Assembly (NCBI RefSeq): GCF_004353915.1
Contig: NZ_SMRP01000010.1
Coordinates: forward strand, 1 to 44,406
Source: Paraburkholderia silviterrae
Lineage (GTDB): Bacteria > Pseudomonadota > Gammaproteobacteria > Burkholderiales > Burkholderiaceae
DNA length: 44,406 nt
Direction: 5' to 3'
The notes beneath the pieces were generated by a model. It saw nothing but the letters and a program-made list of their open reading frames with translations. It did no database searches and was not told the origin of the DNA. Below, piece after piece: positions 34,406 to 42,141 of the stretch (positions within the stretch are counted from its first letter, which is position 1; each line of letters starts with the position of its first letter). The position numbers and the translations under genes were made by a program.

Positions 34406-35446
34406 ATGAAAGTGCTGATCACCGGCGGTGCGGGGTTTCTGGGCCAGCGTCTGGCGCGCGAGCTGCTTGCGCGCGGCGCATTGCGCATGACGCCACAAGG
34501 CGCGGGCGCGGCGCCCGAGCCGATCACCGAGCTCGTGCTGCTCGACGTGACGCAGGCATCCAGACCGGATGACGCCCGCGTGCGCATCGAGGTCGGCGAC
34601 ATCACGCAGCGCGATGTGCTGGAGCGCGTGATCGACGCCGAAACGGCCGTGATCTTTCATCTGGCGGCCATCCTCAGCAGCGAGGCCGAGGCCGATTTCG
34701 AACTCGGCATGCGCATCAATGTCGATGCCACGCGCACGCTGCTCGATGTGTGTCGCGCGCGCGGACACAAGCCGCGCGTGGTGTTCACGAGCTCGGTCGC
34801 GGTGTATGGCGGCGAGCTGCCCGAAGAGGTCCAGGACGACACCGCGCTCAATCCCGAGTCCTCGTACGGCACGCAAAAGGCCATCGCTGAACTGCTGCTG
34901 TGCGATTACTCGCGGCGTGGTTTCGTCGATGGGCGTGCGCTACGCCTGCCCACCGTCAGCGTGCGGCCCGGCAAGCCTAACGGCGCGGCATCGTCGTTCG
35001 CGAGCGCCATCATGCGCGAGCCGCTGAACGGCGAGACCACGGTGTGCCCCGTGAGCGGCGCGACCCCCGTGCTGCTGATCTCGCCGCGCATGGCGATTCA
35101 GTGCCTCGTGGCGGGCAGCGAGATCGACGCGGCCGCGCTGGGCGAGCGGCGTATCGTCAATCTGCCGGGGATCTCGACGAGCGTCGACGAGATGGTGGAG
35201 ACGCTGAGCCAGGTGGGCGGCCCGGCGGCCGTCGCGCGCGTCGAATGGGAGCCGGACGCGACCGTGGAGCGGATCGTCTGCAGCTGGCCGGCAAGCTGGA
35301 ACACGAAGCGTGCGCGAACGCTCCATTTCCCGGCCGACGCCTCGTACCACGCCATCGTGCAGGCGTATCTGGAAGACGAGCTGCACGCGCCGAAGGTGCC
35401 GCATCTGCGTCTGCCGCATCTGCATCTGCCGCATAGGCGCCACTGA
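34406..35446 (+). CDS. denD: NAD-dependent epimerase/dehydratase-fold dehydrogenase, DenD (D-erythronate dehydrogenase) type
   Basis: The 346-residue protein is an extended short-chain dehydrogenase. The NAD-binding start is KVLITGGAGFLGQRLAREL, the catalytic pair is in SSYGTQK (Tyr and Lys), with the preceding SSVAVYGG block. The region RLPTVSVRPGKPNGAASSFA fits DenD, which oxidises D-erythronate to 2-oxo-tetronate. DenC and DenA partners are not in view, so the substrate is uncertain. The C-terminus ends in a repeat PHLRLPHLHLPHRRH that is not part of the fold. GGAG lies before the ATG. Confidence 0.68.
   Translation: MKVLITGGAGFLGQRLARELLARGALRMTPQGAGAAPEPITELVLLDVTQASRPDDARVRIEVGDITQRDVLERVIDAETAVIFHLAAILSSEAEADFELGMRINVDATRTLLDVCRARGHKPRVVFTSSVAVYGGELPEEVQDDTALNPESSYGTQKAIAELLLCDYSRRGFVDGRALRLPTVSVRPGKPNGAASSFASAIMREPLNGETTVCPVSGATPVLLISPRMAIQCLVAGSEIDAAALGERRIVNLPGISTSVDEMVETLSQVGGPAAVARVEWEPDATVERIVCSWPASWNTKRARTLHFPADASYHAIVQAYLEDELHAPKVPHLRLPHLHLPHRRH
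35399..35434 (+). repeat. 15-bp tandem repeat at the 3' end of the denD-like gene
   Basis: CCGCATCTGCGTCTG and CCGCATCTGCATCTG, then a partial CCGCAT, encode PHLRL, PHLHL and PH. The result is a His-rich tail. Confidence 0.85.
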
Positions 35447-35468
35447 TCCGGGCGGCCTCCCGGCGTCG

Positions 35469-35494
35469 CAGATCGATGCGTGCGCATCGATCTG
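35469..35494. terminator. Bidirectional hairpin terminator between convergent genes
   Basis: CAGATCGATGCG (35469-35480) pairs perfectly with CGCATCGATCTG (35483-35494). TTT follows on the plus strand. It lies between the convergent ends of the denD-like gene and the response regulator gene, 23 and 10 bases from their stops. Confidence 0.7.
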
Positions 35495-35503
35495 TTTGCC
35501 GGC

Positions 35504-36406
35504 TCACATTCCCTTGAAGCGCTCCGCATAAAGGCGGCTCACGCTGAGCAACGCCGGATGGCCGCGTAGCTCGAGCGTGAGCTTGCCGGCCTCGTCGCGC
35601 GACGCGCTGACGATGGCGTCCGCGCACACGACCGTGCCGCGATGGATTTGCCAGAACCGCTGTGGGTCGAGCCGCAGCAGCAGCTCGCGCAGCGACAGGC
35701 GGATCAGGTGCTCGCGCTGAGCCGTGACCACGCGCACGTATTTGTCCGCCGCTTCGAAATACAGCACATCGTCGACGGGAACCATGGTGATGGTGTTGCC
35801 GGCGCTCGCCTGAATCATCCGCAGGGGTTCGGCGGCGGGGGCCGCATGGGGGCCCGTGATGCCCAGCAGCGTGCGCAGTTGCGCGACGAGCGGCTCGAAT
35901 GCATCGGGAGGTTCGTGCGGATCTTGCGGATCGGCCGTGCGCGTAGCGCGCAGCGCTGCATCACCCGTGCCCGGCTGCGCGCGTACACCGAGCGCCGCCT
36001 GCAGCCGCTTGCAGGTCTGCGCGAGGCGCTCGGACTGCACCGGTTTGAGCACGTAATCGAGCGCGGACCGCTCGAACGCGCGCACCGCGTACTCGTCGTA
36101 TGCGGTGACGAACACCAGCAGCGGCGGCGCGCCGTTTGCGTCGGGCCAGTCCTCCGCAATGGCCTGAGCGGCATCCAGCCCGCTCATCCCCGGCATCCTG
36201 ATGTCGAGAAACACGAGGTCTGGGCGCAGGGCCAGGCACTGCTGCACCGCGGACGCGCCATCGCCCACCATCGCAACGATGCTCAGTTGCGGCCAGAGCC
36301 GCTGCAGCTCGGCCTGGAGGCTGGCGGCCAGCAGCGGTTCGTCTTCGGCTATCAGGGCGGTGGCGTGCATGGATCGGTTCGCAGTTTCGGTGGCTGGGTC
36401 ATGCAT
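35504..36406 (-). CDS. LytTR-family response regulator
   Basis: The 300-residue protein has a receiver domain with the acidic pair in IAEDEPLLA, the phosphoacceptor Asp68 (LVFLDIRMPGMSG), Thr in FVTAYDEYAV and Lys in DYVLKPVQ. A linker follows, then a C-terminal LytTR DNA-binding domain (DDVLYFEAADKYVRVV, RFWQIHRGTVV). It should be phosphorylated by the sensor kinase encoded 45 bases upstream. Neither candidate start has a good ribosome site; ATG 36370 would put the phosphoacceptor at residue 56, nearer the family norm. Target genes are not evident; the adjacent DUF6622 gene is a candidate. Confidence 0.9.
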   Translation of the reverse strand: MHDPATETANRSMHATALIAEDEPLLAASLQAELQRLWPQLSIVAMVGDGASAVQQCLALRPDLVFLDIRMPGMSGLDAAQAIAEDWPDANGAPPLLVFVTAYDEYAVRAFERSALDYVLKPVQSERLAQTCKRLQAALGVRAQPGTGDAALRATRTADPQDPHEPPDAFEPLVAQLRTLLGITGPHAAPAAEPLRMIQASAGNTITMVPVDDVLYFEAADKYVRVVTAQREHLIRLSLRELLLRLDPQRFWQIHRGTVVCADAIVSASRDEAGKLTLELRGHPALLSVSRLYAERFKGM

Positions 36407-36451
36407 CGGCGTGTATATCGGCGCTCATCGGCAAGTGCATTAGCACGTTGA

Positions 36452-37558
36452 TCAGCATGCAGGCGCGATCGGCAGGCGCACGGTTGCGAGCGCGCCGCCG
36501 CGTCCGTCGGTGGGCGACGTGAGCTCGAATTGCGCCGCGTCGCCGTACAACGCGGCGAGCCGCTCGCGCACCTGGCGTACGCCGAAGTGCGTACCCGGTT
36601 GCGAGCCGTCCATGGGTTCGTCCGCGAGGCCCGCGCCCGTATCGCGCACGCTCAGGATCAGCGCATCGCCTTCACGTCGGGCGCAGACTTCGATCTGACC
36701 ACCCGCCACGCTCGGCTCGAGCCCATGCTTGAGCGCATTTTCCACCAGCGGCTGCAGCAACAGCGGCGGCACCGGCAGCGCGGCGAAGGCCTCGGGCAGA
36801 TCGAGCGTGGCGCTCAGCCTCGCGCCCATGCGTACCTGCATCAGGTCGAGGTAATCGCGAATCCGGGCGAACTCGGCGGAAAGCGCGTGCGAGTCCGAGC
36901 GCGAGGCATCGAGCGTCGCGCGCAGGAAGGCGTTCAGGTGATCGAGCATGGCTTGCGCGCGCGGCGGATCGCTGCCGATCAGCACGCGCAGATTGGCGAG
37001 CGTGTTGAAGAGCATGTGCGGCTCGAGTTGGGAGACGAGCAGCCTGAGCTGATTCTCGGCCGCGGTGCGCAGCGCGGTCTGCGTGCGCGCTTCCATTGCC
37101 GCGAGGCGCCCGCGCGTGTAGAAAAACCAGGTGCAGCCGATGGATAGCGCGAAGGTGGGGCCGAAGGCGGGCAGCAGCACATCGGTGTTACGAAAGAACG
37201 CGAACGCGTCGCGATGCACGCCCGTGAGCCGGTCGCCGAGCGCGTGCCCCGCGAAGTAGCCGACGATCACGGAAAACACCAGCCAGGGCGCCATCAGTGG
37301 CCAGCCCGGCCAGACGCGCTGCGCGCCTGCCTGCGGGTGCTCGCCATCGCCACGCCGCTTCACGAGGGCCGCGAGGCCGTAGCGTCCGCTCTCGATCAGC
37401 GCCTGAATGCAGAGCGTGATGCTGAAGGAGTACTTCAGGTTCGACACCAGCGAGTTCTCGGCGAGCGTGCTGAAGAGCAGCGTACTGAGCGCGCCGATCG
37501 GAATGGCGATCCGCAGTTCGCGCCACAGCCACGCGAGCGCTTTGGTGTACGGGTGCAT
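36452..37558 (-). CDS. LytS/AlgZ-type membrane sensor histidine kinase
   Basis: From ATG 37558 the protein has 368 residues. Four membrane helices lie between about 15 and 148. The His-kinase dimer domain follows with phospho-acceptor His181 in QLEPHMLFNTLANLR, then an ATPase domain with the N box LLLQPLVENALKHGLEP and the G box DTGAGLADEP. This is the short YehU/AlgZ layout, paired with LytTR regulators. An upstream in-frame ATG at 37687 adds 43 low-complexity residues and was rejected. The signal is unknown; with few periplasmic residues, sensing is probably within the membrane. Confidence 0.88.
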   Translation of the reverse strand: MHPYTKALAWLWRELRIAIPIGALSTLLFSTLAENSLVSNLKYSFSITLCIQALIESGRYGLAALVKRRGDGEHPQAGAQRVWPGWPLMAPWLVFSVIVGYFAGHALGDRLTGVHRDAFAFFRNTDVLLPAFGPTFALSIGCTWFFYTRGRLAAMEARTQTALRTAAENQLRLLVSQLEPHMLFNTLANLRVLIGSDPPRAQAMLDHLNAFLRATLDASRSDSHALSAEFARIRDYLDLMQVRMGARLSATLDLPEAFAALPVPPLLLQPLVENALKHGLEPSVAGGQIEVCARREGDALILSVRDTGAGLADEPMDGSQPGTHFGVRQVRERLAALYGDAAQFELTSPTDGRGGALATVRLPIAPAC

Positions 37559-37719
37559 ATCGGTTTCCGGAAGCGGTGTGGTTTCGGCGCGGATTTGCTC
37601 TGAAGCAGGGCGCTGGCGGGGCGGTCGGGCAAGCGCTTGCCGCATGCAGCGGATTGTAGCGCTTGCGCCGATGCGCGAATTCGCCATGGCGCGGGCGAGC
37701 GATGCATTGGCACGGGGTG

Positions 37720-38235
37720 TCAGAGCGGAGCGGCTCCACGCATCAATACCTCGCGCGCGACACGCATCATCGCAAAGCCGCGGGCGAGAAATACACCGCT
37801 GAACGCGCCGTAGACGAAGCCCGTCATGCAGGCAAAATGCGCTTCATCGATGAGGGCCGTATGCAACGCGAGCGCGACGCCCACGGCGAATTTCACCCCG
37901 AAGAGGCCGAGGTAGAGCGCGAGCGGAAGCCAGCTGCCGGGCACGATGAGGCTGTCGTGGGCCGGCGACCAGCGCACGCCTCGCCACGCGCCGCGCAGTG
38001 TCGCCAGTGCGCACAGCGCAGCGGCGCCGAGTGCCCACGCGGCGAGAGCGAGCGGCTGATGGGCGAAGTCCGACGCCACGCCGTAGAACGACAGGGCGGT
38101 CACCAGCAGCGGCAGGGACGTGGCACTGCGGATCGAGCGGCGGCGCGGGACCGACTGGCGGATTCCGGCAAAAGTCAGGGCGGCGAGCGCGCCCCAAACC
38201 CAATGGGGCGCGTGTTGCAACAGGCTGGCGTACAT
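37720..38235 (-). CDS. DUF6622 family membrane protein
   Basis: The 171-residue protein has five or six hydrophobic helices. It starts MYASLLQHAPHWVWGALAAL, which fits the DUF6622 pattern, and ends with a region FVYGAFSGVFLARGFAMMR. The function of the family is not known. CGGAGG precedes the ATG. It lies 161 bases upstream of the sensor kinase start on the same strand and could be co-transcribed with it. Confidence 0.7.
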   Translation of the reverse strand: MYASLLQHAPHWVWGALAALTFAGIRQSVPRRRSIRSATSLPLLVTALSFYGVASDFAHQPLALAAWALGAAALCALATLRGAWRGVRWSPAHDSLIVPGSWLPLALYLGLFGVKFAVGVALALHTALIDEAHFACMTGFVYGAFSGVFLARGFAMMRVAREVLMRGAAPL

Positions 38236-38368
38236 GGCGGCGACCTCCGTATTGGCTCAGCGAGCGAATCGATGTCGCCTATGGTCGGAGCGCCGGCGCT
38301 CACATGCGAGCGCCTTGCGACGAACGGCCGGCTGGCGTCGCGAAACGCCGGCCGGTCGGTGTGAACGG

Positions 38369-38404
38369 CGGCATGAACTGCGGCATGAACTGCGGCATGA
38401 ACTG
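38369..38404. repeat. Three perfect copies of a 12-bp repeat in an intergenic region
   Basis: CGGCATGAACTG occurs three times in a row, flanked by partial copies (GCGG). It lies between the DUF6622 gene start and the 3' end of the rhomboid gene, in 229 bases with no gene. Confidence 0.9.
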
Positions 38405-38464
38405 CGGCGGGAAATCTGGACACGACCCGGCGTCCAGACTCGTGGCTGATTTTCTGGCAGCGCC

Positions 38465-40465
38465 TCAATTGTCCGACGTGTCGGGAGTCCCGGCCGAGTC
38501 TTCGCCGGTCGAGAGCGGGCACAGGAATTCGTCCTGTTGCTGGGCGCTGCTGACTTCCATGGTCTTGGCCTTGTTCAGGATCGAAACCGAGCCGGAGCCC
38601 TTGGTGTTGTAGTCAGCGCCGAGGGCGAAGAGGGTTTGTCCATCTTTCGAAAACGCCGCCTCATAGGTGCCGCGCGCAATCGGCCACGCGCCGATGCTAC
38701 GACGCGTGGCAACTTTCACCACGCGCATCGTGGTTCCGTCCGGGTCGGCCACGGCGAGGAAGCTGCCGTCGCGGCTCGCTGCGATCATGCGCGTGTTCGA
38801 TCCGCAGATCGGGTAGGTCTCGCGCACTTCCAGCGTCGAGGCGTCTGCCCATTTGAGCGTGCCGCCGCCATAGAGCCAGACGCCCGTGTGCGTCTTGATC
38901 GCGCGATCGAAGCGTTCGTCCATCGGATATTCGTGAACCTGCTGGAACGTCCTGGTATCGAATTCGAGCAACGCGTTCTTCGCAGTCGTATTCGTGAAGA
39001 GGTGCTGGTCGTCCGGCGACAGCCACATCGTCAGACTGCGGCCAAACGGTCCGACCATGCGCTCCTCCGGGTTCGAAAGCGCGATCGTGGCGATGACTTT
39101 CGGCCATTGGGAGAGGCTGACGACGGACACTGTGTCGTCGACGCTGTTGAGCACATAGAGCCGGTCGAAGCTGGAGGACGCCACCACGGCGCGCGGAAAG
39201 CGGCCGAGCTCGACGGCATCCACGACAGTGCCGCTTTGCAGGTCGATGCGCACGAGGCTGTCCGCGCGCAGGGAGGCCACGTAGGCATAGCGTTCGTCCG
39301 GGCTCACGACCACGCCGGTCGCGCCGACGCCCCGGCAGTAGTTGTCCGTGCAACTGTCGTGGCGGGTGTCGAATGCTCCACCGCGAATCGTCTTGACCAC
39401 TTCATGCTTTTCGATGTCGATGACGTTGAGCGTGTTCGCGCCGTTGTCCGTGACATAGAGATACTTGCCGGATGCGCCAACCACCATGGCATCGGGCTGG
39501 TTGCCGAGCTTCTTTACGACGGTGCCTGCCGCGATCTCGGCTGAGACTGGCTTGGGCGCCGTGCGCGCGTCTTCCTTCACGATTTCGGCGATGGTTTGCG
39601 CTTCCTTGATGGCCGCTTGCCGCGCCGCTACTTTGGCCGCCGCGGCCACGCGTTCTTGTACGGCTTGGGCGCGCTGCGCGTTCACCTCGGTTTTCCAGTC
39701 GAGCAGGTCTTCGCTTTGCCCATGCTGGGCGGCCCAGACCATGGCGGCGCTGCCTGCCACGCCCACGACCACGGGCAAGACGGCGCCGCGCAGCCAGGAG
39801 GGCATCGACGCATAAGGGTAAAGCACGACGCCGGCAAGCAGGCCCGCAATCAGGCCGCCCACATGCGCGGCCTGATCGATGCCGGAGGTGACGAATCCGG
39901 ACATCAGGTTGATCACGATGACCTGTGCGATGGCGCTGAAGCGGATGCGCACGTTTTGCTCGTTCGCGGCGTTGGCCGTGCCCGAAGACTGGCAAAGCGC
40001 CCAGACGCCGGCGGCGCTGGCGAGGCCCATGAGCGCGCCGGACGCGCCCACGCTCACAACAGGACGAATGCCGGCGCTAGCGGCCACGACGCCGAACACG
40101 GTCTGAAAGCCATGGACCTCGTGATAGCCATGCCAGAACGCACTGAGGAGACTGCCGCCCAGCGCGCAAAGCAAATAAATCGACGCAAACCGGAGCGAGC
40201 CGACCACGCGCTCGAGCACGCTTCCCAACACGATCAGCATGTACATGTTGAGGAGCAGATGCGTCCAGCTGCCGTGCAGGAATGCACTGGTCAGCAGCCG
40301 CCACGGCTCGCCTGTGAGCGTGAGCGGCGCGAAATTCGCTCCCCAGTCCAGCAGGCGCAAGTTATCGAGCCCGTCCGGGCCGGCGCCGTGCCAGAGGAAT
40401 ATAAAAACGGCGGTATTGATAACCGCAAGCAGAAGATAAAGATGGAGATTGACGCCTTTTTTCAT
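38465..40465 (-). CDS. Rhomboid intramembrane serine protease fused to a YVTN-type beta-propeller
   Basis: The 666-residue protein begins with a rhomboid domain (about 1-220, six helices). The catalytic dyad is Ser142 (SVGASGALMG) and His201 (QAAHVGGLIAG), with Asn73 in HLLLNMYML also conserved. A seventh helix follows at about 225-247, then a coiled-coil-like Ala/Gln/Lys segment (about 255-300) and a beta-propeller at about 310-645 with repeats such as YLYVTDNGANTLNVIDI and RLYVLNSVDDTVSVVSL. The seventh helix would place the propeller outside the cytoplasm. Rhomboids cut membrane-embedded substrates; the propeller may recruit them. Cysteines at the C-terminal repeats are in keeping with a periplasmic location. 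Confidence 0.88.
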   Translation of the reverse strand: MKKGVNLHLYLLLAVINTAVFIFLWHGAGPDGLDNLRLLDWGANFAPLTLTGEPWRLLTSAFLHGSWTHLLLNMYMLIVLGSVLERVVGSLRFASIYLLCALGGSLLSAFWHGYHEVHGFQTVFGVVAASAGIRPVVSVGASGALMGLASAAGVWALCQSSGTANAANEQNVRIRFSAIAQVIVINLMSGFVTSGIDQAAHVGGLIAGLLAGVVLYPYASMPSWLRGAVLPVVVGVAGSAAMVWAAQHGQSEDLLDWKTEVNAQRAQAVQERVAAAAKVAARQAAIKEAQTIAEIVKEDARTAPKPVSAEIAAGTVVKKLGNQPDAMVVGASGKYLYVTDNGANTLNVIDIEKHEVVKTIRGGAFDTRHDSCTDNYCRGVGATGVVVSPDERYAYVASLRADSLVRIDLQSGTVVDAVELGRFPRAVVASSSFDRLYVLNSVDDTVSVVSLSQWPKVIATIALSNPEERMVGPFGRSLTMWLSPDDQHLFTNTTAKNALLEFDTRTFQQVHEYPMDERFDRAIKTHTGVWLYGGGTLKWADASTLEVRETYPICGSNTRMIAASRDGSFLAVADPDGTTMRVVKVATRRSIGAWPIARGTYEAAFSKDGQTLFALGADYNTKGSGSVSILNKAKTMEVSSAQQQDEFLCPLSTGEDSAGTPDTSDN

Positions 40466-40780
40466 TTTGATTTATCGATGTGAATGTTATTTTTACCGGC
40501 GTTGAATCGATTTCGCATTCGAATATCGGAAATTATTGGCTGGCGGGCATTTGTGTGGGCGGGAAATTCATTTTGAATATCGGTTTTTAGCGTATATCAA
40601 CAGGCGTCGATAAAATATCACGACTCAGCATTTTTCCGCATGACAGATTAAGTTTGCCGATCACGAGGCCGGCCGAGTCCCGCTCGCGGTGGCGTATCAT
40701 GTCGCTTTGCGCCGAATCGCGCCCCGCAGCACAACTCCGAATAACGATTCTGTTTCGGCTATCCGGCCGGTTACCCTGGC
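40466..40780. other. AT-rich intergenic region between divergent rhomboid and AraC genes
   Basis: These 315 bases are the most AT-rich stretch in the window and hold no gene. They contain two copies of GAATATCGG (40521-40529 and 40575-40583) 54 bases apart. Divergent promoters for both genes must lie here. Confidence 0.5.
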
Positions 40781-41785
40781 ATGCAACTCACCGGCTCGAC
40801 GGTTCCCATCTCTCTCGTACGCGGCTTTCTTGCCGCTGCGCGCGCGCGGCCGGAAGTCGTGGGCCGCTATCTGGAGCAGGCGGGCATTCCCGAGGAGTTG
40901 CTCGACGAACCGGGCGCACGCGTGACGGAGGAGCAGTTCTCCACGCTCTACCGCCTGCTGGCGATCGAGCTCGACGACGAAATGCCCGGCATCTTCAGCC
41001 GCCCGTTACGCAGCGGCACGCTCAAATTCCTTTGCCTGAGCCTGCTGGACGCGCGCAATCTCGAGACGGCGCTGCATCGCTTCGGGCAGTTCTTTCATAT
41101 CGTGATTGACGACTTGCGGCTCGAATCGCGCCGCAGCGAGCTCGTGGCCCAGGTCGAGCTGCGCCCGCATGCTGCGTTCGGCCCCATCGGTCCGCTCGGC
41201 CAGGAACTGATGCTCAAGCTCGCGCACGGCGTTTCGTCCTGGTTGATCGGCCAGAAGATTCCGCTGCTTCAAGTCGACCTGGCCTGCGAGCGGCAGCCGC
41301 ACGCGCTTGATCACCGCTACTTTTTCTCGTGTCCGGTGCGCTTTGGCTGCGAGACCGCGTTGTTCCGTTTCAGCGCTGCCTACCTCGACATGCCGATCCG
41401 GCAGAGCAAGCGCAATCTGCGCCAGTTTCTCGCGCGCTCGCCCGGCGAGTGGATCTTCGAGTCGTTCAGTGAGCAACGGGTCAGCCATCAGGTGCGCCAG
41501 TATCTCGCCAGCACGCTGCCCGACTTGCCGACGATCGAGGCGACGTCCGCGCATCTGCACTGTTCGGTGCGCACGCTGTGCCGGCGGCTCGCGTCCGAAG
41601 ACACCTCGTTTCAGGTGCTCAAGGACGACTTGCGGCGCGACGTGGCGATCCAGCGCCTCACCGACACGCAAGACACCATCGCCGCCATCGGCGCCGATAT
41701 CGGCTTCGACGACCCCAGCGCCTTTCATCGCGCTTTCCGCCACTGGACCGGCAGCACGCCCGGCACTTATCGCGGGCGCCCCTGA
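40781..41785 (+). CDS. AraC-family regulator (OruR/ArgR-type, arabinose-binding-like N-domain)
   Basis: The 334-residue protein has an N-terminal domain at about 15-200 (RYLEQAGIPEELLDEPGARV, PLRSGTLKFLCLSLLDARNL) of the kind seen in OruR, FeaR-like and lipase regulators, and a C-terminal AraC double helix-turn-helix at about 245-330 (SVRTLCRRLASEDTSF, IAAIGADIGFDDPSAFHRAF). It probably controls the fatty-acid oxidation genes just downstream, judging by position. The inducer is unknown. Confidence 0.9.
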   Translation: MQLTGSTVPISLVRGFLAAARARPEVVGRYLEQAGIPEELLDEPGARVTEEQFSTLYRLLAIELDDEMPGIFSRPLRSGTLKFLCLSLLDARNLETALHRFGQFFHIVIDDLRLESRRSELVAQVELRPHAAFGPIGPLGQELMLKLAHGVSSWLIGQKIPLLQVDLACERQPHALDHRYFFSCPVRFGCETALFRFSAAYLDMPIRQSKRNLRQFLARSPGEWIFESFSEQRVSHQVRQYLASTLPDLPTIEATSAHLHCSVRTLCRRLASEDTSFQVLKDDLRRDVAIQRLTDTQDTIAAIGADIGFDDPSAFHRAFRHWTGSTPGTYRGRP

Positions 41786-42141
41786 GCATCGCGCCCCTGG
41801 TGGCCAGAATTTGCTTCTGGCTTCATGCTCGAGCGTGTGTCTGGCGTGTTCGATCCAGCGCTGATTCCCGCCCGGCTTCGCTAGCGCTCGCGCGCGTGCG
41901 GCGCCACCCCCACCACCGGGGGGGCGATGCGCTGAACGCACCAGGTTCAACCCTGATAGCTCGCGCTTTTGCCGCCGATGTCAGGTACGGCGTGGCCAGA
42001 TTTGTCACTAGATGGTCCGGTTTGGACAGTTCCGCGGGCCGGCTTTGCCGCTACGATCAATCGCACATCGCCCCTGCCGTGCCGGCCCGACAGCCGCCCG
42101 GCACCGTGGCCCCAGATACACGCTTGATAGAAAGGTTCGCC
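41786..42141. other. Intergenic region before the acyl-CoA dehydrogenase gene
   Basis: No gene is supported in these 356 bases. A C-rich then G-rich run at about 41904-41924 (CCCCCACCACCGGGGGGG) can fold into a short hairpin and may end the AraC transcript. Open frames across the region are fused to the neighbouring genes and lack ribosome sites. Confidence 0.4.

Noticed and set aside
37559..37687. N-terminal extension of the sensor kinase
   Set aside because: The extra residues are Arg/Pro-rich, unlike the family, and the ATG at 37558 starts just before the first membrane helix.
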